From contig CAYNFR010000016.1 in the NCBI GenBank assembly GCA_964396595.1, positions 1 to 64,000 on the forward strand: a stretch of 64,000 nt of DNA, in the 5' to 3' direction. The first letter of the stretch is position 1. Every line of letters begins with the position of its first letter. Shown here in pieces: positions 9,303 through 18,885 of the stretch. The DNA comes from CAYNFR01 sp964396595 (GTDB lineage: Bacteria; Bacteroidota; Bacteroidia; Chitinophagales; Saprospiraceae). The position numbers were made by a program, and so were the translations under genes. Under the pieces are notes generated by a model. The model made no database searches, had not been told where the DNA came from, and saw nothing but the letters and a program-made list of their open reading frames with translations.

Positions 9303-9965
9303 CTATCGTCTTCGTCTGTGGTTGTTATTGTTGCTGGTATTATTCTGTCGGTAGTTATTGTTTTTGCCTTTGATGCTTTTCTTTCGAAGAGTATAATTCG
9401 CGGTGCTTGTCGAGATATACACAGTAGTGTCAATCGAATCTTCGTCGGCTATTCGTAACTGCCCATTGGACATGGAGACAAGATCGTTTTTGATAATATC
9501 ATCTGAGACGAAGTGCTCTCTATTCCACGTACGGTAGGCTAATTTCATGTACGAAGCGATAGTTTTGCTTAACTCTTCTCTCGTCTCCGGATCTTCCAAT
9601 TTTAATGCTTTGGCTATCATATCGCGCACATGCTTTCCGTATTGGCGATGTTTCTTGATGTTTTCCGGATATTTTATTTTGCCGATGACGTTGACGGTAT
9701 TTTCAGGGGTTGGTATGATACCATCAGGAGGTATGACGTCAATATCATACTTGGCGATTCTAAAGAAGTGTCTCCAGAGTTTTTCTTTGTTTTCGTCGTT
9801 GTTCTTATTGGTTGGGCTAATCTGGTTCATCAGATTAATGATGGCATTAGCCATGTTTTGCCTTTTCTCGGGATCAGCTTCTTGACGTGTTTTTCCAACG
9901 AGATCTTGAATATTACGACCATATTCTGCAATTATGAGATCCTCTTTTTGGGAGTTATACTCCAT
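9303..9965 (-). CDS. DUF4290 family protein
   Basis: This cytoplasmic protein of unknown function is about 220 residues. The N-terminal MEYNSQ...YGRNIQ segment is the recognisable opening of the Bacteroidota-specific DUF4290 family, and for that reason I start at the Met at 9965 rather than four codons upstream at 9977. The helical body ends near residue 185. The tail is an Asn/Gln/Arg-rich low-complexity stretch ending in five arginines, which may bind nucleic acid or acidic partners (inference). It is followed after 5 bp by murA and likely forms an operon with it. Confidence 0.85.
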   Translation of the reverse strand: MEYNSQKEDLIIAEYGRNIQDLVGKTRQEADPEKRQNMANAIINLMNQISPTNKNNDENKEKLWRHFFRIAKYDIDVIPPDGIIPTPENTVNVIGKIKYPENIKKHRQYGKHVRDMIAKALKLEDPETREELSKTIASYMKLAYRTWNREHFVSDDIIKNDLVSMSNGQLRIADEDSIDTTVYISTSTANYTLRKKSIKGKNNNYRQNNTSNNNNHRRRR

Positions 9966-10000
9966 TGTGTGCTGCATTTTAATGAGTTTGACTTTTTCAC

Positions 10001-10012
10001 GGCCTTCCGGCC
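10001..10012. other. Small GGCC hairpin upstream of the DUF4290 gene
   Basis: GGCC-TTCC-GGCC can fold into a 4-bp stem between the DUF4270 stop and the DUF4290 start. There is no T-run on either side. It could be a weak leader structure or chance. Confidence 0.2.
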
Positions 10013-10073
10013 AATATCTCAGATTTCTATTACAGGCTCTATAATGAAACCCGATCTTTTAATGTGAGTTCAA

Positions 10074-11441
10074 TTATATTTTGGTATAAGTGATTCTAAG
10101 TTTAATCGGATAAACCGGATGCTTATTGCCGTATATGGCCGTCTGCTGTGGGTTATCTAATGAATTAAGGAGCGTCAGATATAAGTCTGAGGGTGCTTGA
10201 TCCCTTAATAGGTCTTTAATGTACGAAGTTACATTCAATTTATAAAAATGTTTACCAGTATCGCTATTATATCTCAGATTTCCACCGAAGACAATGTCTC
10301 TCTGCGATCCAGCTGCACGTCCATTTAACGCATCGGTGATCTCGCTCAGTCTTCCATTTTCGTTTAGGGTCTGCAGTGTAATCTGTCTGGCTACAGGAAA
10401 AGAGATGGAGTCTGCCAATACCTCTCCGGCAACAGTTAATTCTAACTCCGCATAATTTACGAAGTTACCTTTTAGCTTCTTGGCGTCTTCGAGGTTTAGT
10501 ACTGTATTAACACCGGATAACCCCTGGATGTACAGAATATCTGATTCTGCTTCAGGATTGTCTATTGCCGAGGTTACCAATGCGTCGCTATAATCATGAA
10601 CATGATTGATGCTAAAGACATGAAATTCAGGGCGCGAATTAGATAAATAATAATCATACCTCCTCGAACGACCAGTCCCTGCTTCCTCGGTATAATAAAT
10701 ACCCACAGAATTCGCAAAAATATCATTGGCGATCGTGACCCTCAACATACTGTTCGATGTGGTAGATCTGATGTATAAGCCTTTAAAAAACTCTCTGAAT
10801 GCAGCGCTGGATCTATTGGCGACCGAGTCGGCCATAATCCTTCCTCCCAATCTATTGTCCAATAGAATTCTGATCACATTGCGTACGATCACTGTATCTC
10901 GTATCTCCGGATCATAAACCGCTACAGAATCACCATCTGCGATGTTAAAATCTCTTAATACACCTATAGGATTCGGATCGTAGGCAAATGTCCGATCTGT
11001 AAAGTAAATAGATTCGTTTAAATCTTCTGTCACTCGGAACACCTCGATAGTATGCCTTGCGAAGGGTTCTCCATAAGACTGATCAGGCACCAGGGCCAAG
11101 GTAAGTATCATTGAGTCTAATACGGCGTCGCGATATACCGGTATATTGTTTCCGACAAGATTGAGCTGCGAATAAAGCGAAGATTCTACTTTGCCAAATA
11201 TTGGGCTTTCTGTCTGACCCAATAGCTGCGTCGTGACAATAGTATTAAAGTAGCCCGTCAAGGTCGGTGGATTTATTACCCTGGCAGTGATTAGTACATT
11301 GCTCTCCGTAACTAGATTAAGATCCTCTGAGCCCAATAAGCCCGAACCTACCTCTGTTTCTTTGCCGCAGCCGCCCAGAGTCAATAATAGACTCAGTAGG
11401 ATGTAGCCCAGCCATTGCGATGAAGAATTAATATGATTCAA
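10074..11441 (-). CDS. DUF4270 family lipoprotein
   Basis: This 455-residue outer-envelope lipoprotein has a signal peptide ending in a lipobox (LTLGGC, lipidated Cys at about residue 25), followed by the typical DUF4270 opening with VGSGLLG. The remainder is beta-rich, and the end reads PIKLRITYTKI. The family is restricted to Bacteroidota and its function is unknown. It lies 16 bp downstream of the GT5-like gene on the same strand, a pairing seen in other Bacteroidota from memory, so they are probably co-transcribed. Confidence 0.85.
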   Translation of the reverse strand: MNHINSSSQWLGYILLSLLLTLGGCGKETEVGSGLLGSEDLNLVTESNVLITARVINPPTLTGYFNTIVTTQLLGQTESPIFGKVESSLYSQLNLVGNNIPVYRDAVLDSMILTLALVPDQSYGEPFARHTIEVFRVTEDLNESIYFTDRTFAYDPNPIGVLRDFNIADGDSVAVYDPEIRDTVIVRNVIRILLDNRLGGRIMADSVANRSSAAFREFFKGLYIRSTTSNSMLRVTIANDIFANSVGIYYTEEAGTGRSRRYDYYLSNSRPEFHVFSINHVHDYSDALVTSAIDNPEAESDILYIQGLSGVNTVLNLEDAKKLKGNFVNYAELELTVAGEVLADSISFPVARQITLQTLNENGRLSEITDALNGRAAGSQRDIVFGGNLRYNSDTGKHFYKLNVTSYIKDLLRDQAPSDLYLTLLNSLDNPQQTAIYGNKHPVYPIKLRITYTKI

Positions 11442-11457
11442 GCTCTTCAGATATGTT

Positions 11458-12267
11458 TTAAACCGTTGTCAAGGATTTATAGAATTTCAGATGATCTGCT
11501 AAATATGTCTCCGGATCATGAGTTAAAACGTTTTCTTCTCCTAAAGCATTCATTTTATCCAAAGTTTCCGGGGATAAATCATCATTCATTTTAATCAATG
11601 CATCAGCATTGGCAAGCGCTCCATGATTTAATGTTATCATATTGTTATCAACATAGTCGGATAACTGTGACTCTACAAGATCTTTTATGCACGCTTTCGT
11701 CAAAAAATTATCAGGACGCGCGAATTCGAACGTTTCTGAATAGATCGTTTGTATAAGCTTAGCATCCTGAAAAATCGGACTCTGCCTATAAATCTTGTTA
11801 AAATATACAGGTACTAAACTAGTCATCCATCCATGACAATGAATGATATCAGGAGCCCAGCCAAATTTCTTAACTGTTTCCATCACCCCTTTACAGAAGA
11901 ATATCATCCTGTCTAGATTGTCTTCAAATGGAGTCCCATCGTCATTAACAAAGTTTTCTTTACGCTTAAAAAATTCCTCGTTATCTAAAAAGTACACTTG
12001 CATTCTTGAACCCGGCAAAGAGGCTACTTTAATAATCAGTGGATAATCGTCATCATCAATGATGATGTTCATACCAGATAACCTAACCACTTCGTGAAGC
12101 TTATGACGACGCTCGTTGATACTGCCATATTTTGGCATCAATACACGGACATCAAATCCTTTGTTATAAGCATATGGAGCTAGCTTGTTCAGAACCTCAG
12201 ACACCTCTGTAGTGGTGGTGTAGGGGCCCATCTCTTGACTAACAAAGAGAACGCGAGTCTTACTCAT
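11458..12267 (-). CDS. Short glycogen/starch synthase-like protein (GT5 N-terminal domain only)
   Basis: The 269 residues align with only the N-terminal Rossmann half of glycogen synthase: VLFVSQEMGPY at the start, MPKYGSINERRHKLHEVVRLSG, and HCHGWMTSL corresponding to the HxHDWH region. The C-terminal ADP-glucose-binding half (usual total about 480 residues) is absent. The KxGG sugar-nucleotide motif is replaced by TTTTEVSEVL. Catalysis as a synthase is therefore doubtful. This truncated family is conserved in Bacteroidota, so it is not a local pseudogene. The role is unknown; regulation of glycogen or cell-wall metabolism is speculation. Confidence 0.75.
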   Translation of the reverse strand: MSKTRVLFVSQEMGPYTTTTEVSEVLNKLAPYAYNKGFDVRVLMPKYGSINERRHKLHEVVRLSGMNIIIDDDDYPLIIKVASLPGSRMQVYFLDNEEFFKRKENFVNDDGTPFEDNLDRMIFFCKGVMETVKKFGWAPDIIHCHGWMTSLVPVYFNKIYRQSPIFQDAKLIQTIYSETFEFARPDNFLTKACIKDLVESQLSDYVDNNMITLNHGALANADALIKMNDDLSPETLDKMNALGEENVLTHDPETYLADHLKFYKSLTTV

Positions 12268-12395
12268 TTTAAGATCTTTTCTTCAATAGGGATGCAAAGA
12301 TAACATATTTTGAACTGATATTAGTTTATGGCAGATTAGTCTGTAGAAGACACAACGTAAGTGGTGTATCACTTTTAAATCACGGGTGAAGTCCG

Positions 12396-12414
12396 AGTCT
12401 ATCAATAATAGACT
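12396..12414. other. Hairpin downstream of rnr
   Basis: AGTCTAT at 12396-12402 pairs with ATAGACT at 12408-12414 around a 5-nt loop, in the 231-bp gap between rnr and the GT5-like gene. A second, longer-range inverted repeat (CTGTAGAAG at 12341-12349 with CTTCTACAG at 12413-12421) overlaps it, so two alternative folds are possible. Neither has a T-run. It may end the ileS-rnr transcript or precede the next promoter. Confidence 0.3.
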
Positions 12415-12498
12415 TCTACAGGGCAGTAAATAGTTACAATTTTTGTGCAATTTGACCTACACACCTGAATATTCGCAACTCGCAAGGCAAGCATTAAT

Positions 12499-14670
12499 CT
12501 AGGTTCCTTGCGCTTCGCTCACTGGTTCGAACTCTAGTTGTCTACTCATTAAGTCAGCACTGATAAGACGAACGGTAATCGAGTCACCCACCCGCCACAC
12601 AAAGCCACTCTTATCACCATCGGCCTTAATACCACCGGGATGCACAGTGACAGATTCCATCAGATGGCTAAAGCTTAAAAGGCCATCTATGCCCATGGAT
12701 TTTAATTCTACAAAAATCCCTCTGCTTATAATGTTTCTGATAGTCCCTTCGAATATTTCTCCGACGCGCGATTCCATATATTCCACCTGTTTATATCGCA
12801 CAGATTCGCGCTCGGCGTTGATGGCATCGCGCTCTTTGATGGATATATACTTGCATTTGTCTTCTAGTTCCGACTTGGAGACCCGAGAAGATTGGCCTAG
12901 ATTATCATGCAATATTCGATGTGCCAACACATCGGCATATCGTCTTATCGGAGAGGTAAAATGACTGTAATATTCGAAACCTAGACCATAATGTCCTATG
13001 TTGTCAGAAGAATAGGCTGCTTTCGCCATGCTGCGTATAGCTATTGACTTCAAGATATTTTTGATATCATCAGAAAGATTACTCTGCGAAAGTTTATTAA
13101 GAGAATCTTTTACCTTATCAGGCGTCGATACATTCATTTTTAAGCCATATTCTCCTGCTAATATGGACAAGTCGTTTAACTTTTCGTCATCGGGAAGGTC
13201 ATGAATTCGATAAACGAATGGTATTTCATTAGCCTCTTTTTTGCTAATAAATCGAGAGACAGCCTTATTGGCTAATAGCATGTATTCTTCGATGAGTCGG
13301 TGTGCATCCTTCCGTTGTTTTTTGACCAGCTGTATAGGTCGCTTGTTTTCATCGAGAATGATCTTTATCTCGTCAGAATCAAAATCAATCGAGCCGTGTT
13401 CAAATCTCTCTTTGTTAAGTTGTTTAGCTATCTGGTTGATTTTCTTTAATGGCTCCGCCAATTCGTCTTCACCGTTCTCCAATACAACCTGAGCATCTTC
13501 GTATGTAAATCGGCGATCAGAATAAATGATCGTCTTCCCTATCCATTCTTCTGCGATTTTATTCTCCTTGTTAAAGGTAAAAATGACACTGAAGCAAAAT
13601 TTATCTTCATGTGGTCTTAGTGAACATAACTCGTTGGAGAGTTTCTCCGGCAACATGGGGCAGACACGATCTACCAAATATACCGAGGTACTCCTACGAT
13701 ATGCTTCTTGGTCGATGATATCATTGGGATGGACAAAATGCGTCACGTCTGCAATATGCACCCCGATTTCTATATTCCCATTCTCCAAGACCTTATAGGA
13801 AATAGCATCGTCAAAATCTTTCGCATCGAAAGGGTCGATCGTGAAAGTAAGTATGTCTCGTATATCTCTTCGATGCAGTAGATCTTCTTCTCTGATTTCC
13901 CCTGAGAGACTTTCTGCATGTCGAAGAACATCTTCCGGAAAAGATATGTTGAAGCCATTATTAATCAAAATGCTGTTCATCTCGAATTCATTCTGATTAT
14001 TTTGACCGAGTACTGTTGTAACAATACCCCCAAGAGTAGGTCTATTGGGGGTGCCGTAGTCGGTGATCTTCACGATAACAAAGTCTCCGGATTGCGCTTC
14101 GTTAAAATGCTGTGGCAGAATCCGAATTTCCAGAACACGTTGATTATCCTGAACATAGACGTATCCATAGCGATCGTAACTTTGAAATACGCCGGCAAAA
14201 TTTGTCTTATGTCTTCTGATGATCCGTATCACTCTAGCTTCCGGTCGGCGACCTCCGACATATTCGGTTGCTTCAATCAGCACGAGATCCCTATGCATGG
14301 CATGTGCTAAGTTTTTGGACGATACATAAAAATCTCGCGGTTTACCCGGCACCAGCACATATGCAGCACCTGATGAAGTCATATCTATGGTGCCTTCGAG
14401 CATCAATTTTTTAGACTTCTGCATGACGGATGCTTGACCGGGCGTCATGCCGTATCGCATATCCTTGAGCGTAACCCTCTTTGATTTGACTAGTTCATCC
14501 AGGGCAGATTGAACACTATCTTTTGAGTTTTTGACATCAAGTCTGGAAGAGATAACCCCAGAAGATATAAACTTGCCTGTCTTATGGCTCAACAGTTTAA
14601 TGATCTCTCGTTGTAGTTGGGATTGTGAAACCTTTTTTAGGGCTCGTGGCCATTTTTGATTTTTACTCAT
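12499..14670 (-). CDS. rnr: Ribonuclease R
   Basis: This 723-residue processive 3'-5' exoribonuclease degrades structured RNA. In order it has an N-terminal winged-helix-like region, cold-shock/OB domains (about 85-230), and the RNB catalytic domain starting near residue 265, whose metal-binding motif DPFDAKDFDDA is complete. The C-terminal S1 domain is about 630-715 (VGEIFEGTIRNIISRGIFVEL). The start codon overlaps the stop of the upstream small gene (ATGA at 14667-14670), indicating translational coupling. Confidence 0.95.
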   Translation of the reverse strand: MSKNQKWPRALKKVSQSQLQREIIKLLSHKTGKFISSGVISSRLDVKNSKDSVQSALDELVKSKRVTLKDMRYGMTPGQASVMQKSKKLMLEGTIDMTSSGAAYVLVPGKPRDFYVSSKNLAHAMHRDLVLIEATEYVGGRRPEARVIRIIRRHKTNFAGVFQSYDRYGYVYVQDNQRVLEIRILPQHFNEAQSGDFVIVKITDYGTPNRPTLGGIVTTVLGQNNQNEFEMNSILINNGFNISFPEDVLRHAESLSGEIREEDLLHRRDIRDILTFTIDPFDAKDFDDAISYKVLENGNIEIGVHIADVTHFVHPNDIIDQEAYRRSTSVYLVDRVCPMLPEKLSNELCSLRPHEDKFCFSVIFTFNKENKIAEEWIGKTIIYSDRRFTYEDAQVVLENGEDELAEPLKKINQIAKQLNKERFEHGSIDFDSDEIKIILDENKRPIQLVKKQRKDAHRLIEEYMLLANKAVSRFISKKEANEIPFVYRIHDLPDDEKLNDLSILAGEYGLKMNVSTPDKVKDSLNKLSQSNLSDDIKNILKSIAIRSMAKAAYSSDNIGHYGLGFEYYSHFTSPIRRYADVLAHRILHDNLGQSSRVSKSELEDKCKYISIKERDAINAERESVRYKQVEYMESRVGEIFEGTIRNIISRGIFVELKSMGIDGLLSFSHLMESVTVHPGGIKADGDKSGFVWRVGDSITVRLISADLMSRQLEFEPVSEAQGT

Positions 14671-15167
14671 GCCTCTTCTTGCTGTGATATGATACTGCCG
14701 TCGGCCATTAGCTCATAACTGGTGATAAAAGATTTGTTCGTATCATAAAGATATTCACCTTCGGATTGTTCGCCGATTATTACTTTTATAACCCAATCTT
14801 CATCAATAGTCGCAATCGATTTGAGCAGATTTTTTCCATCAGAATTAATGCCAGCCAATACTTGCTTTGCCAGCAAGATACCGTTTTTGTTATAACAAGC
14901 TAGGACAAAATTATAGTTCAGCAATTCTGCGCGCCAATAAATCACCGCATGCCAGTTCTCAGTGTTCTTGATTTTAAAGCATGGTACATACTCTACATAT
15001 TCATCATCTTCTGTATGCTCGTAAATCAAAAAATGTCTTATCAGATCCGGTGGCAAAACATGGTTTTCTGATGAATAGTATCCTAAGTTCTCCTCCGACA
15101 AGGTCTGCGGAAGATCTTGTTCAGGAAAGTAAGTCAAAAATTTAGTAAATGATTGAGACCTTGTCAT
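14667..15167 (-). CDS. Conserved-looking hypothetical protein between ileS and rnr
   Basis: I do not recognise this family. The 166-residue acidic protein has no signal peptide or membrane segment, so it is probably cytoplasmic. Its middle is aromatic-rich (NWHAVIYWRAELLNYNF) and it looks like an alpha/beta domain. It starts 2 bp after ileS ends and its stop overlaps the rnr start by four bases, so it is tightly coupled in an ileS-orf-rnr operon. Normal codon use and this packing support it as a real gene. Confidence 0.75.
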   Translation of the reverse strand: MTRSQSFTKFLTYFPEQDLPQTLSEENLGYYSSENHVLPPDLIRHFLIYEHTEDDEYVEYVPCFKIKNTENWHAVIYWRAELLNYNFVLACYNKNGILLAKQVLAGINSDGKNLLKSIATIDEDWVIKVIIGEQSEGEYLYDTNKSFITSYELMADGSIISQQEEA

Positions 15168-15169
15168 GT

Positions 15170-18100
15170 CTAAGAATTAGCGCGATCAATACGTATATTA
15201 AGCTGAATATCATTGATAAAGTCAACGGATTCACCCTGTGGATTTTCCAAAAGCCTTATGTCGTCTGCCAATACCTCATCACAGATAAACCGGTGATGAT
15301 GAGCGAGTGCACGTGCAACCGAATGATTGTGGGATATACCTATTGTTATGCGATCAGTCACTTCCAGATCATGCTGTTTGCGCAGATTCTGAACACGATT
15401 AACTAATTCTCTAGCTATGCCTTCGTCCTCTAGTTCCTGCGTGATGGTAATATCCAGCGCCAGTGTTATATCCTTGTGGCTTGCCACTTGCCAGCCCGGT
15501 ATTTCTTCGGCACTTATTTCAAAATCCTGCAGTAATAGCTCGTAAGCCTCACCATTAATGTGCATTTGATGAGTTCCTTGTGACTCTATCAGGGCAATTT
15601 GTGTCTGATCCAATAAGCTAATGTATTCTGCTGCTGATTTCATATTGGCGCCGAGCTTCTTGCCGAGGGTTTTAAAATTCGGCTTTATTTTTTTCTTGAT
15701 AATACCTGTAGTGTCTGTGAGGAAATCGATTTCTTTCACATTGACTTCATTTTTGATCAAGTCTTGAACAAGTCTTACTTGTTTTTCGAATCGATCATTA
15801 AGCACCGGAATCAATATTTTTTGCAAAGGTTGTCTCACCCTTATTTTTTCCTTTTTGCGAATAGACAATACGAGAGAGCTTATACGCTGAGCATAATCCA
15901 TTCTTTCTTCCAGAACGAGATCAATGGCTGAGGGTATAGCTATGGGATAATAGGCGAGGTGAACACTGCTGTGTATTTCTTTGCCGCTTACGTCATTGAG
16001 ATTTCGATATAACCAGTCACTCATGAATGGGGCGATTGGTGCCATTAATTTAGAAACCGTGATTAAACATTCATAGAGCGTCTGATAAGCTGCAATCTTA
16101 TCTCGGGAGTAGCTCCCTTTCCAAAATCTGCGTCTGCACAGTCTCACATACCAATTACTAAGTTGGTCTTCGACAAAATCCTGTATAAGTCTTCCCGCTG
16201 CGGTAGGCTCGTATTCCGCATAAAGTGCATCTACGCGATTAATTAATGTATTGAGCGTAGAGAAAATCCACCTGTCTATCTCCGGTCTGTCTTTGATAGG
16301 TATAGTTGTCTCTGAGTAAGAGAATGCATCAATATTCGCATAGAGTGCATAAAAAGAATAGGTATTGTATAGGGTGCCGAATAGCTTCCGTTGTACTTCC
16401 TGCACGCCTTCAATATCAAACTTTAAATTATCCCACGGCTGCGAATTGGTCATCAAGTACCAGCGTGTAGCATCCGCGCCATAAGTCTTTATAGTGTCAA
16501 ATGGGTCAATTACATTGCCTAGTCTTTTAGACATTTTGACGCCATTTTTATCAAGTACCAGACCAGTGGACACAACATTCTTGAATGCCACGGAGTCACT
16601 TACCATCGAGGCGATGGCATGAAGAGAGTAAAACCACCCTCTGGTCTGATCAACACCTTCTGAGATGAAATCAGCAGGAAAGTTTTGCTTAAATTTTTCT
16701 TGATTATTCATCGGATAGTGCCATTGAGCATAAGGCATGGCACCACTGTCAAACCACACATCTATAAGGTCATTCTCACGTTTCATAGCTGCACCGCTAT
16801 CCGATACGAGTACTATTTCATCGATAAAAGGCTTGTGTAAGTCTTCCGGCACAGCTTGTATGATACCGAGAACCTTCTCTGCCAGAGCGACCTCCACTTT
16901 TAATTGTTCGATAGAACCTATACACTTTTCTTGTTGACCGTCTTCCGTGCGCCATATCGGAAGAGGTATGCCCCAATATCTACTGCGCGAAAGATTCCAA
17001 TCCTGAAGATTTTCCAGCCAATTACCGAAGCGCTTTTCACCCGTGTGAGCGGGCTTCCAATTGATTGTTTTGTTTAGTTCAACCATGCGCTCGCGACACG
17101 CAGAGGCTCTGATAAACCAGCTGTCTAATGGGTAGTATAATATCGGCTTGTCTGTACGCCAGCAATGGGGATAGTTATGTGCATATTTCTGGACATTAAA
17201 GGCCTTGTTTTCCTCTTTTAACTTGATGGCGATATCGACATTGACATCTCTGTAGTCTGCTTCGTCTGCGTAGTTTTTAACGTATCGATAAGCGAAGTCG
17301 GATACTTCAGGTACGAATTTACCAGCTTTATCGACGAGTGTGAGGGATCCGAGTCCGTTTTGTTTACCCACGCGCATGTCATCTGCACCGAATGATGGAG
17401 CGATATGAACTATACCTGTGCCATCTGATGTGGATACAAAATCACCCATTACGACTTCAAAGGCTTTTCCATCAACGGGCTGGACATAAGGCAGCAATTG
17501 ATGATAAGTCACACCCTCAAGTTGATTACCGATATATTCATCTATGATGAAGTATGGTTGATTTTTTTCACCCGGTATCAGGGAATGGACGCTTTCTACT
17601 TCTTGCTCTTTTTTAAACCACTTACTTACCAGTTCTTTGGCAAGAATTACGCTTACGGGCATCTTTGTATAAGGATTAAAAGTGGCTAGTTTGACATAGC
17701 TGATGCCAGCACCCGCGGCTAGTCCGACATTGGATGGTAAGGTCCATGGGGTGGTCGTCCATGCCAATATATATACACTCTCATGCTCATCATTAAATAG
17801 GAACTCGCTTGTCTTGTTGCGATTTACGGCAAATTGGGCAACGATGGATGTGTCACTTACATCTTTGTATGCTCCGGGCATATTAAGCTCGTGCGAGCTA
17901 AGACCTGTTCCCGCCGCCGGCGAATAAGGTTGTATGGTGTACCCCTTGTACAGTAATCCCTTGTCGTGAAGTGTTTTAAGAAGATTCCATACCGACTCGA
18001 TATACTCGTTAGTGAAAGTGATATATGGATTGTCGAGATCGGCCCAATATCCCATCTTACGGGTCATGTCATCCCATAACTCTTTGAATCGCATGACAGC

Positions 18101-18472
18101 TGCGCGACAGGCTTTATTATATTCTTCTACGGTTATTTTAGTACCTATGTCTTCTTTAGTTATACCCAGCTCACTCTCCACTTTGAGTTCTACCGGAAGA
18201 CCATGCGTGTCCCACCCACCTTTGCGCTCTACGCGTTTTCCCTTCATCGTGTGATAGCGGCAGAATAAATCCTTGACTGTACGCGCCATGACATGGTGAA
18301 TACCTGGTACGCCATTTGCAGATGGTGGTCCTTCGTAAAAGACAAATGAGTTTTCTACAGGGCGGCTATTGACGCTCTCTTCAAATGTTTTTTCTTCTTG
18401 CCACCGAGCAAGTATTTCTGCATCTATAGCAGCTAAATTTAAGCCGCCAAGCTCTCTGTATTTCTTAGACAT
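15170..18472 (-). CDS. ileS: Isoleucyl-tRNA synthetase, type 2 (GXHH signature)
   Basis: This class I synthetase charges tRNA-Ile. I start at the Met at 18472 (MSKKYRELGG), giving 1100 residues; the 18 upstream codons lack family similarity. The first signature, normally HXGH, reads G-I-H-H (18293-18304) after PPSANG. The second is KMSKR near 16530. A full editing domain lies between them, and the C-terminal anticodon-binding region is long, as in the eukaryote-like type 2 enzymes. It is the first gene of a tight operon with an unknown gene and rnr. Confidence 0.95.
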   Translation of the reverse strand: MSKKYRELGGLNLAAIDAEILARWQEEKTFEESVNSRPVENSFVFYEGPPSANGVPGIHHVMARTVKDLFCRYHTMKGKRVERKGGWDTHGLPVELKVESELGITKEDIGTKITVEEYNKACRAAVMRFKELWDDMTRKMGYWADLDNPYITFTNEYIESVWNLLKTLHDKGLLYKGYTIQPYSPAAGTGLSSHELNMPGAYKDVSDTSIVAQFAVNRNKTSEFLFNDEHESVYILAWTTTPWTLPSNVGLAAGAGISYVKLATFNPYTKMPVSVILAKELVSKWFKKEQEVESVHSLIPGEKNQPYFIIDEYIGNQLEGVTYHQLLPYVQPVDGKAFEVVMGDFVSTSDGTGIVHIAPSFGADDMRVGKQNGLGSLTLVDKAGKFVPEVSDFAYRYVKNYADEADYRDVNVDIAIKLKEENKAFNVQKYAHNYPHCWRTDKPILYYPLDSWFIRASACRERMVELNKTINWKPAHTGEKRFGNWLENLQDWNLSRSRYWGIPLPIWRTEDGQQEKCIGSIEQLKVEVALAEKVLGIIQAVPEDLHKPFIDEIVLVSDSGAAMKRENDLIDVWFDSGAMPYAQWHYPMNNQEKFKQNFPADFISEGVDQTRGWFYSLHAIASMVSDSVAFKNVVSTGLVLDKNGVKMSKRLGNVIDPFDTIKTYGADATRWYLMTNSQPWDNLKFDIEGVQEVQRKLFGTLYNTYSFYALYANIDAFSYSETTIPIKDRPEIDRWIFSTLNTLINRVDALYAEYEPTAAGRLIQDFVEDQLSNWYVRLCRRRFWKGSYSRDKIAAYQTLYECLITVSKLMAPIAPFMSDWLYRNLNDVSGKEIHSSVHLAYYPIAIPSAIDLVLEERMDYAQRISSLVLSIRKKEKIRVRQPLQKILIPVLNDRFEKQVRLVQDLIKNEVNVKEIDFLTDTTGIIKKKIKPNFKTLGKKLGANMKSAAEYISLLDQTQIALIESQGTHQMHINGEAYELLLQDFEISAEEIPGWQVASHKDITLALDITITQELEDEGIARELVNRVQNLRKQHDLEVTDRITIGISHNHSVARALAHHHRFICDEVLADDIRLLENPQGESVDFINDIQLNIRIDRANS

Positions 18473-18526
18473 ACCTGTTTTCGTAAAATAAGGCACGAAT
18501 ATCCGAATAACTACAATGCTTTTCAA

Positions 18527-18885
18527 AGTGTGAGTGGATGGAATGCGATCAAGCCGTGCTTAAATTTCGCTATTGAGGGGTTTAATGACTGCCATGGAAA
18601 CATTTGACCGGATTAATAATCAAGTAACTTAGCTGTCAGATACTTTCAGGTCAAAAAATCAGTCTATTTTTTATTAGACAACGCTCTTTTTTGAGTGAAT
18701 AGCAGAGCTATTGCCGAAAAAAGTTACATAAAAAAGATTTCAGTTCAATAATTCTAAGCCTGACATTTTTCAGGATCTGTACACCCCGCCTTTAACGGAA
18801 AGTTCAAGGCGCTTACTATTACGTATGTTTTGGCTGTATTTTTGCATTCTCATTGGCGCTAGCCTAGAATAAAAACTTCGCACAT
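18527..18885. other. Divergent intergenic region, ileS / DPP-IV peptidase
   Basis: About 360 bp without a gene (413 bp from the ileS start I chose). It must hold promoters for both flanking genes. A small hairpin, CCTGA-CATTTT-TCAGG, lies at 18759-18774. I see no tRNA, T-box or other recognisable riboswitch. Confidence 0.5.
18837..18844 (+). promoter_or_regulatory. Candidate -7 element TATTTTTG upstream of the DPP-IV gene
   Basis: It matches the Bacteroidota -7 consensus TAnnTTTG and lies 42 bp before the ATG at 18886, leaving a plausible short leader. No convincing -33 TTTG is seen at the expected spacing, so the call is weak. Confidence 0.3.

Noticed and set aside
12520..12545. GGTTCGAACTC, a T-arm-like string
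   Set aside because: It lies inside the end of rnr, and no cloverleaf can be drawn around it.
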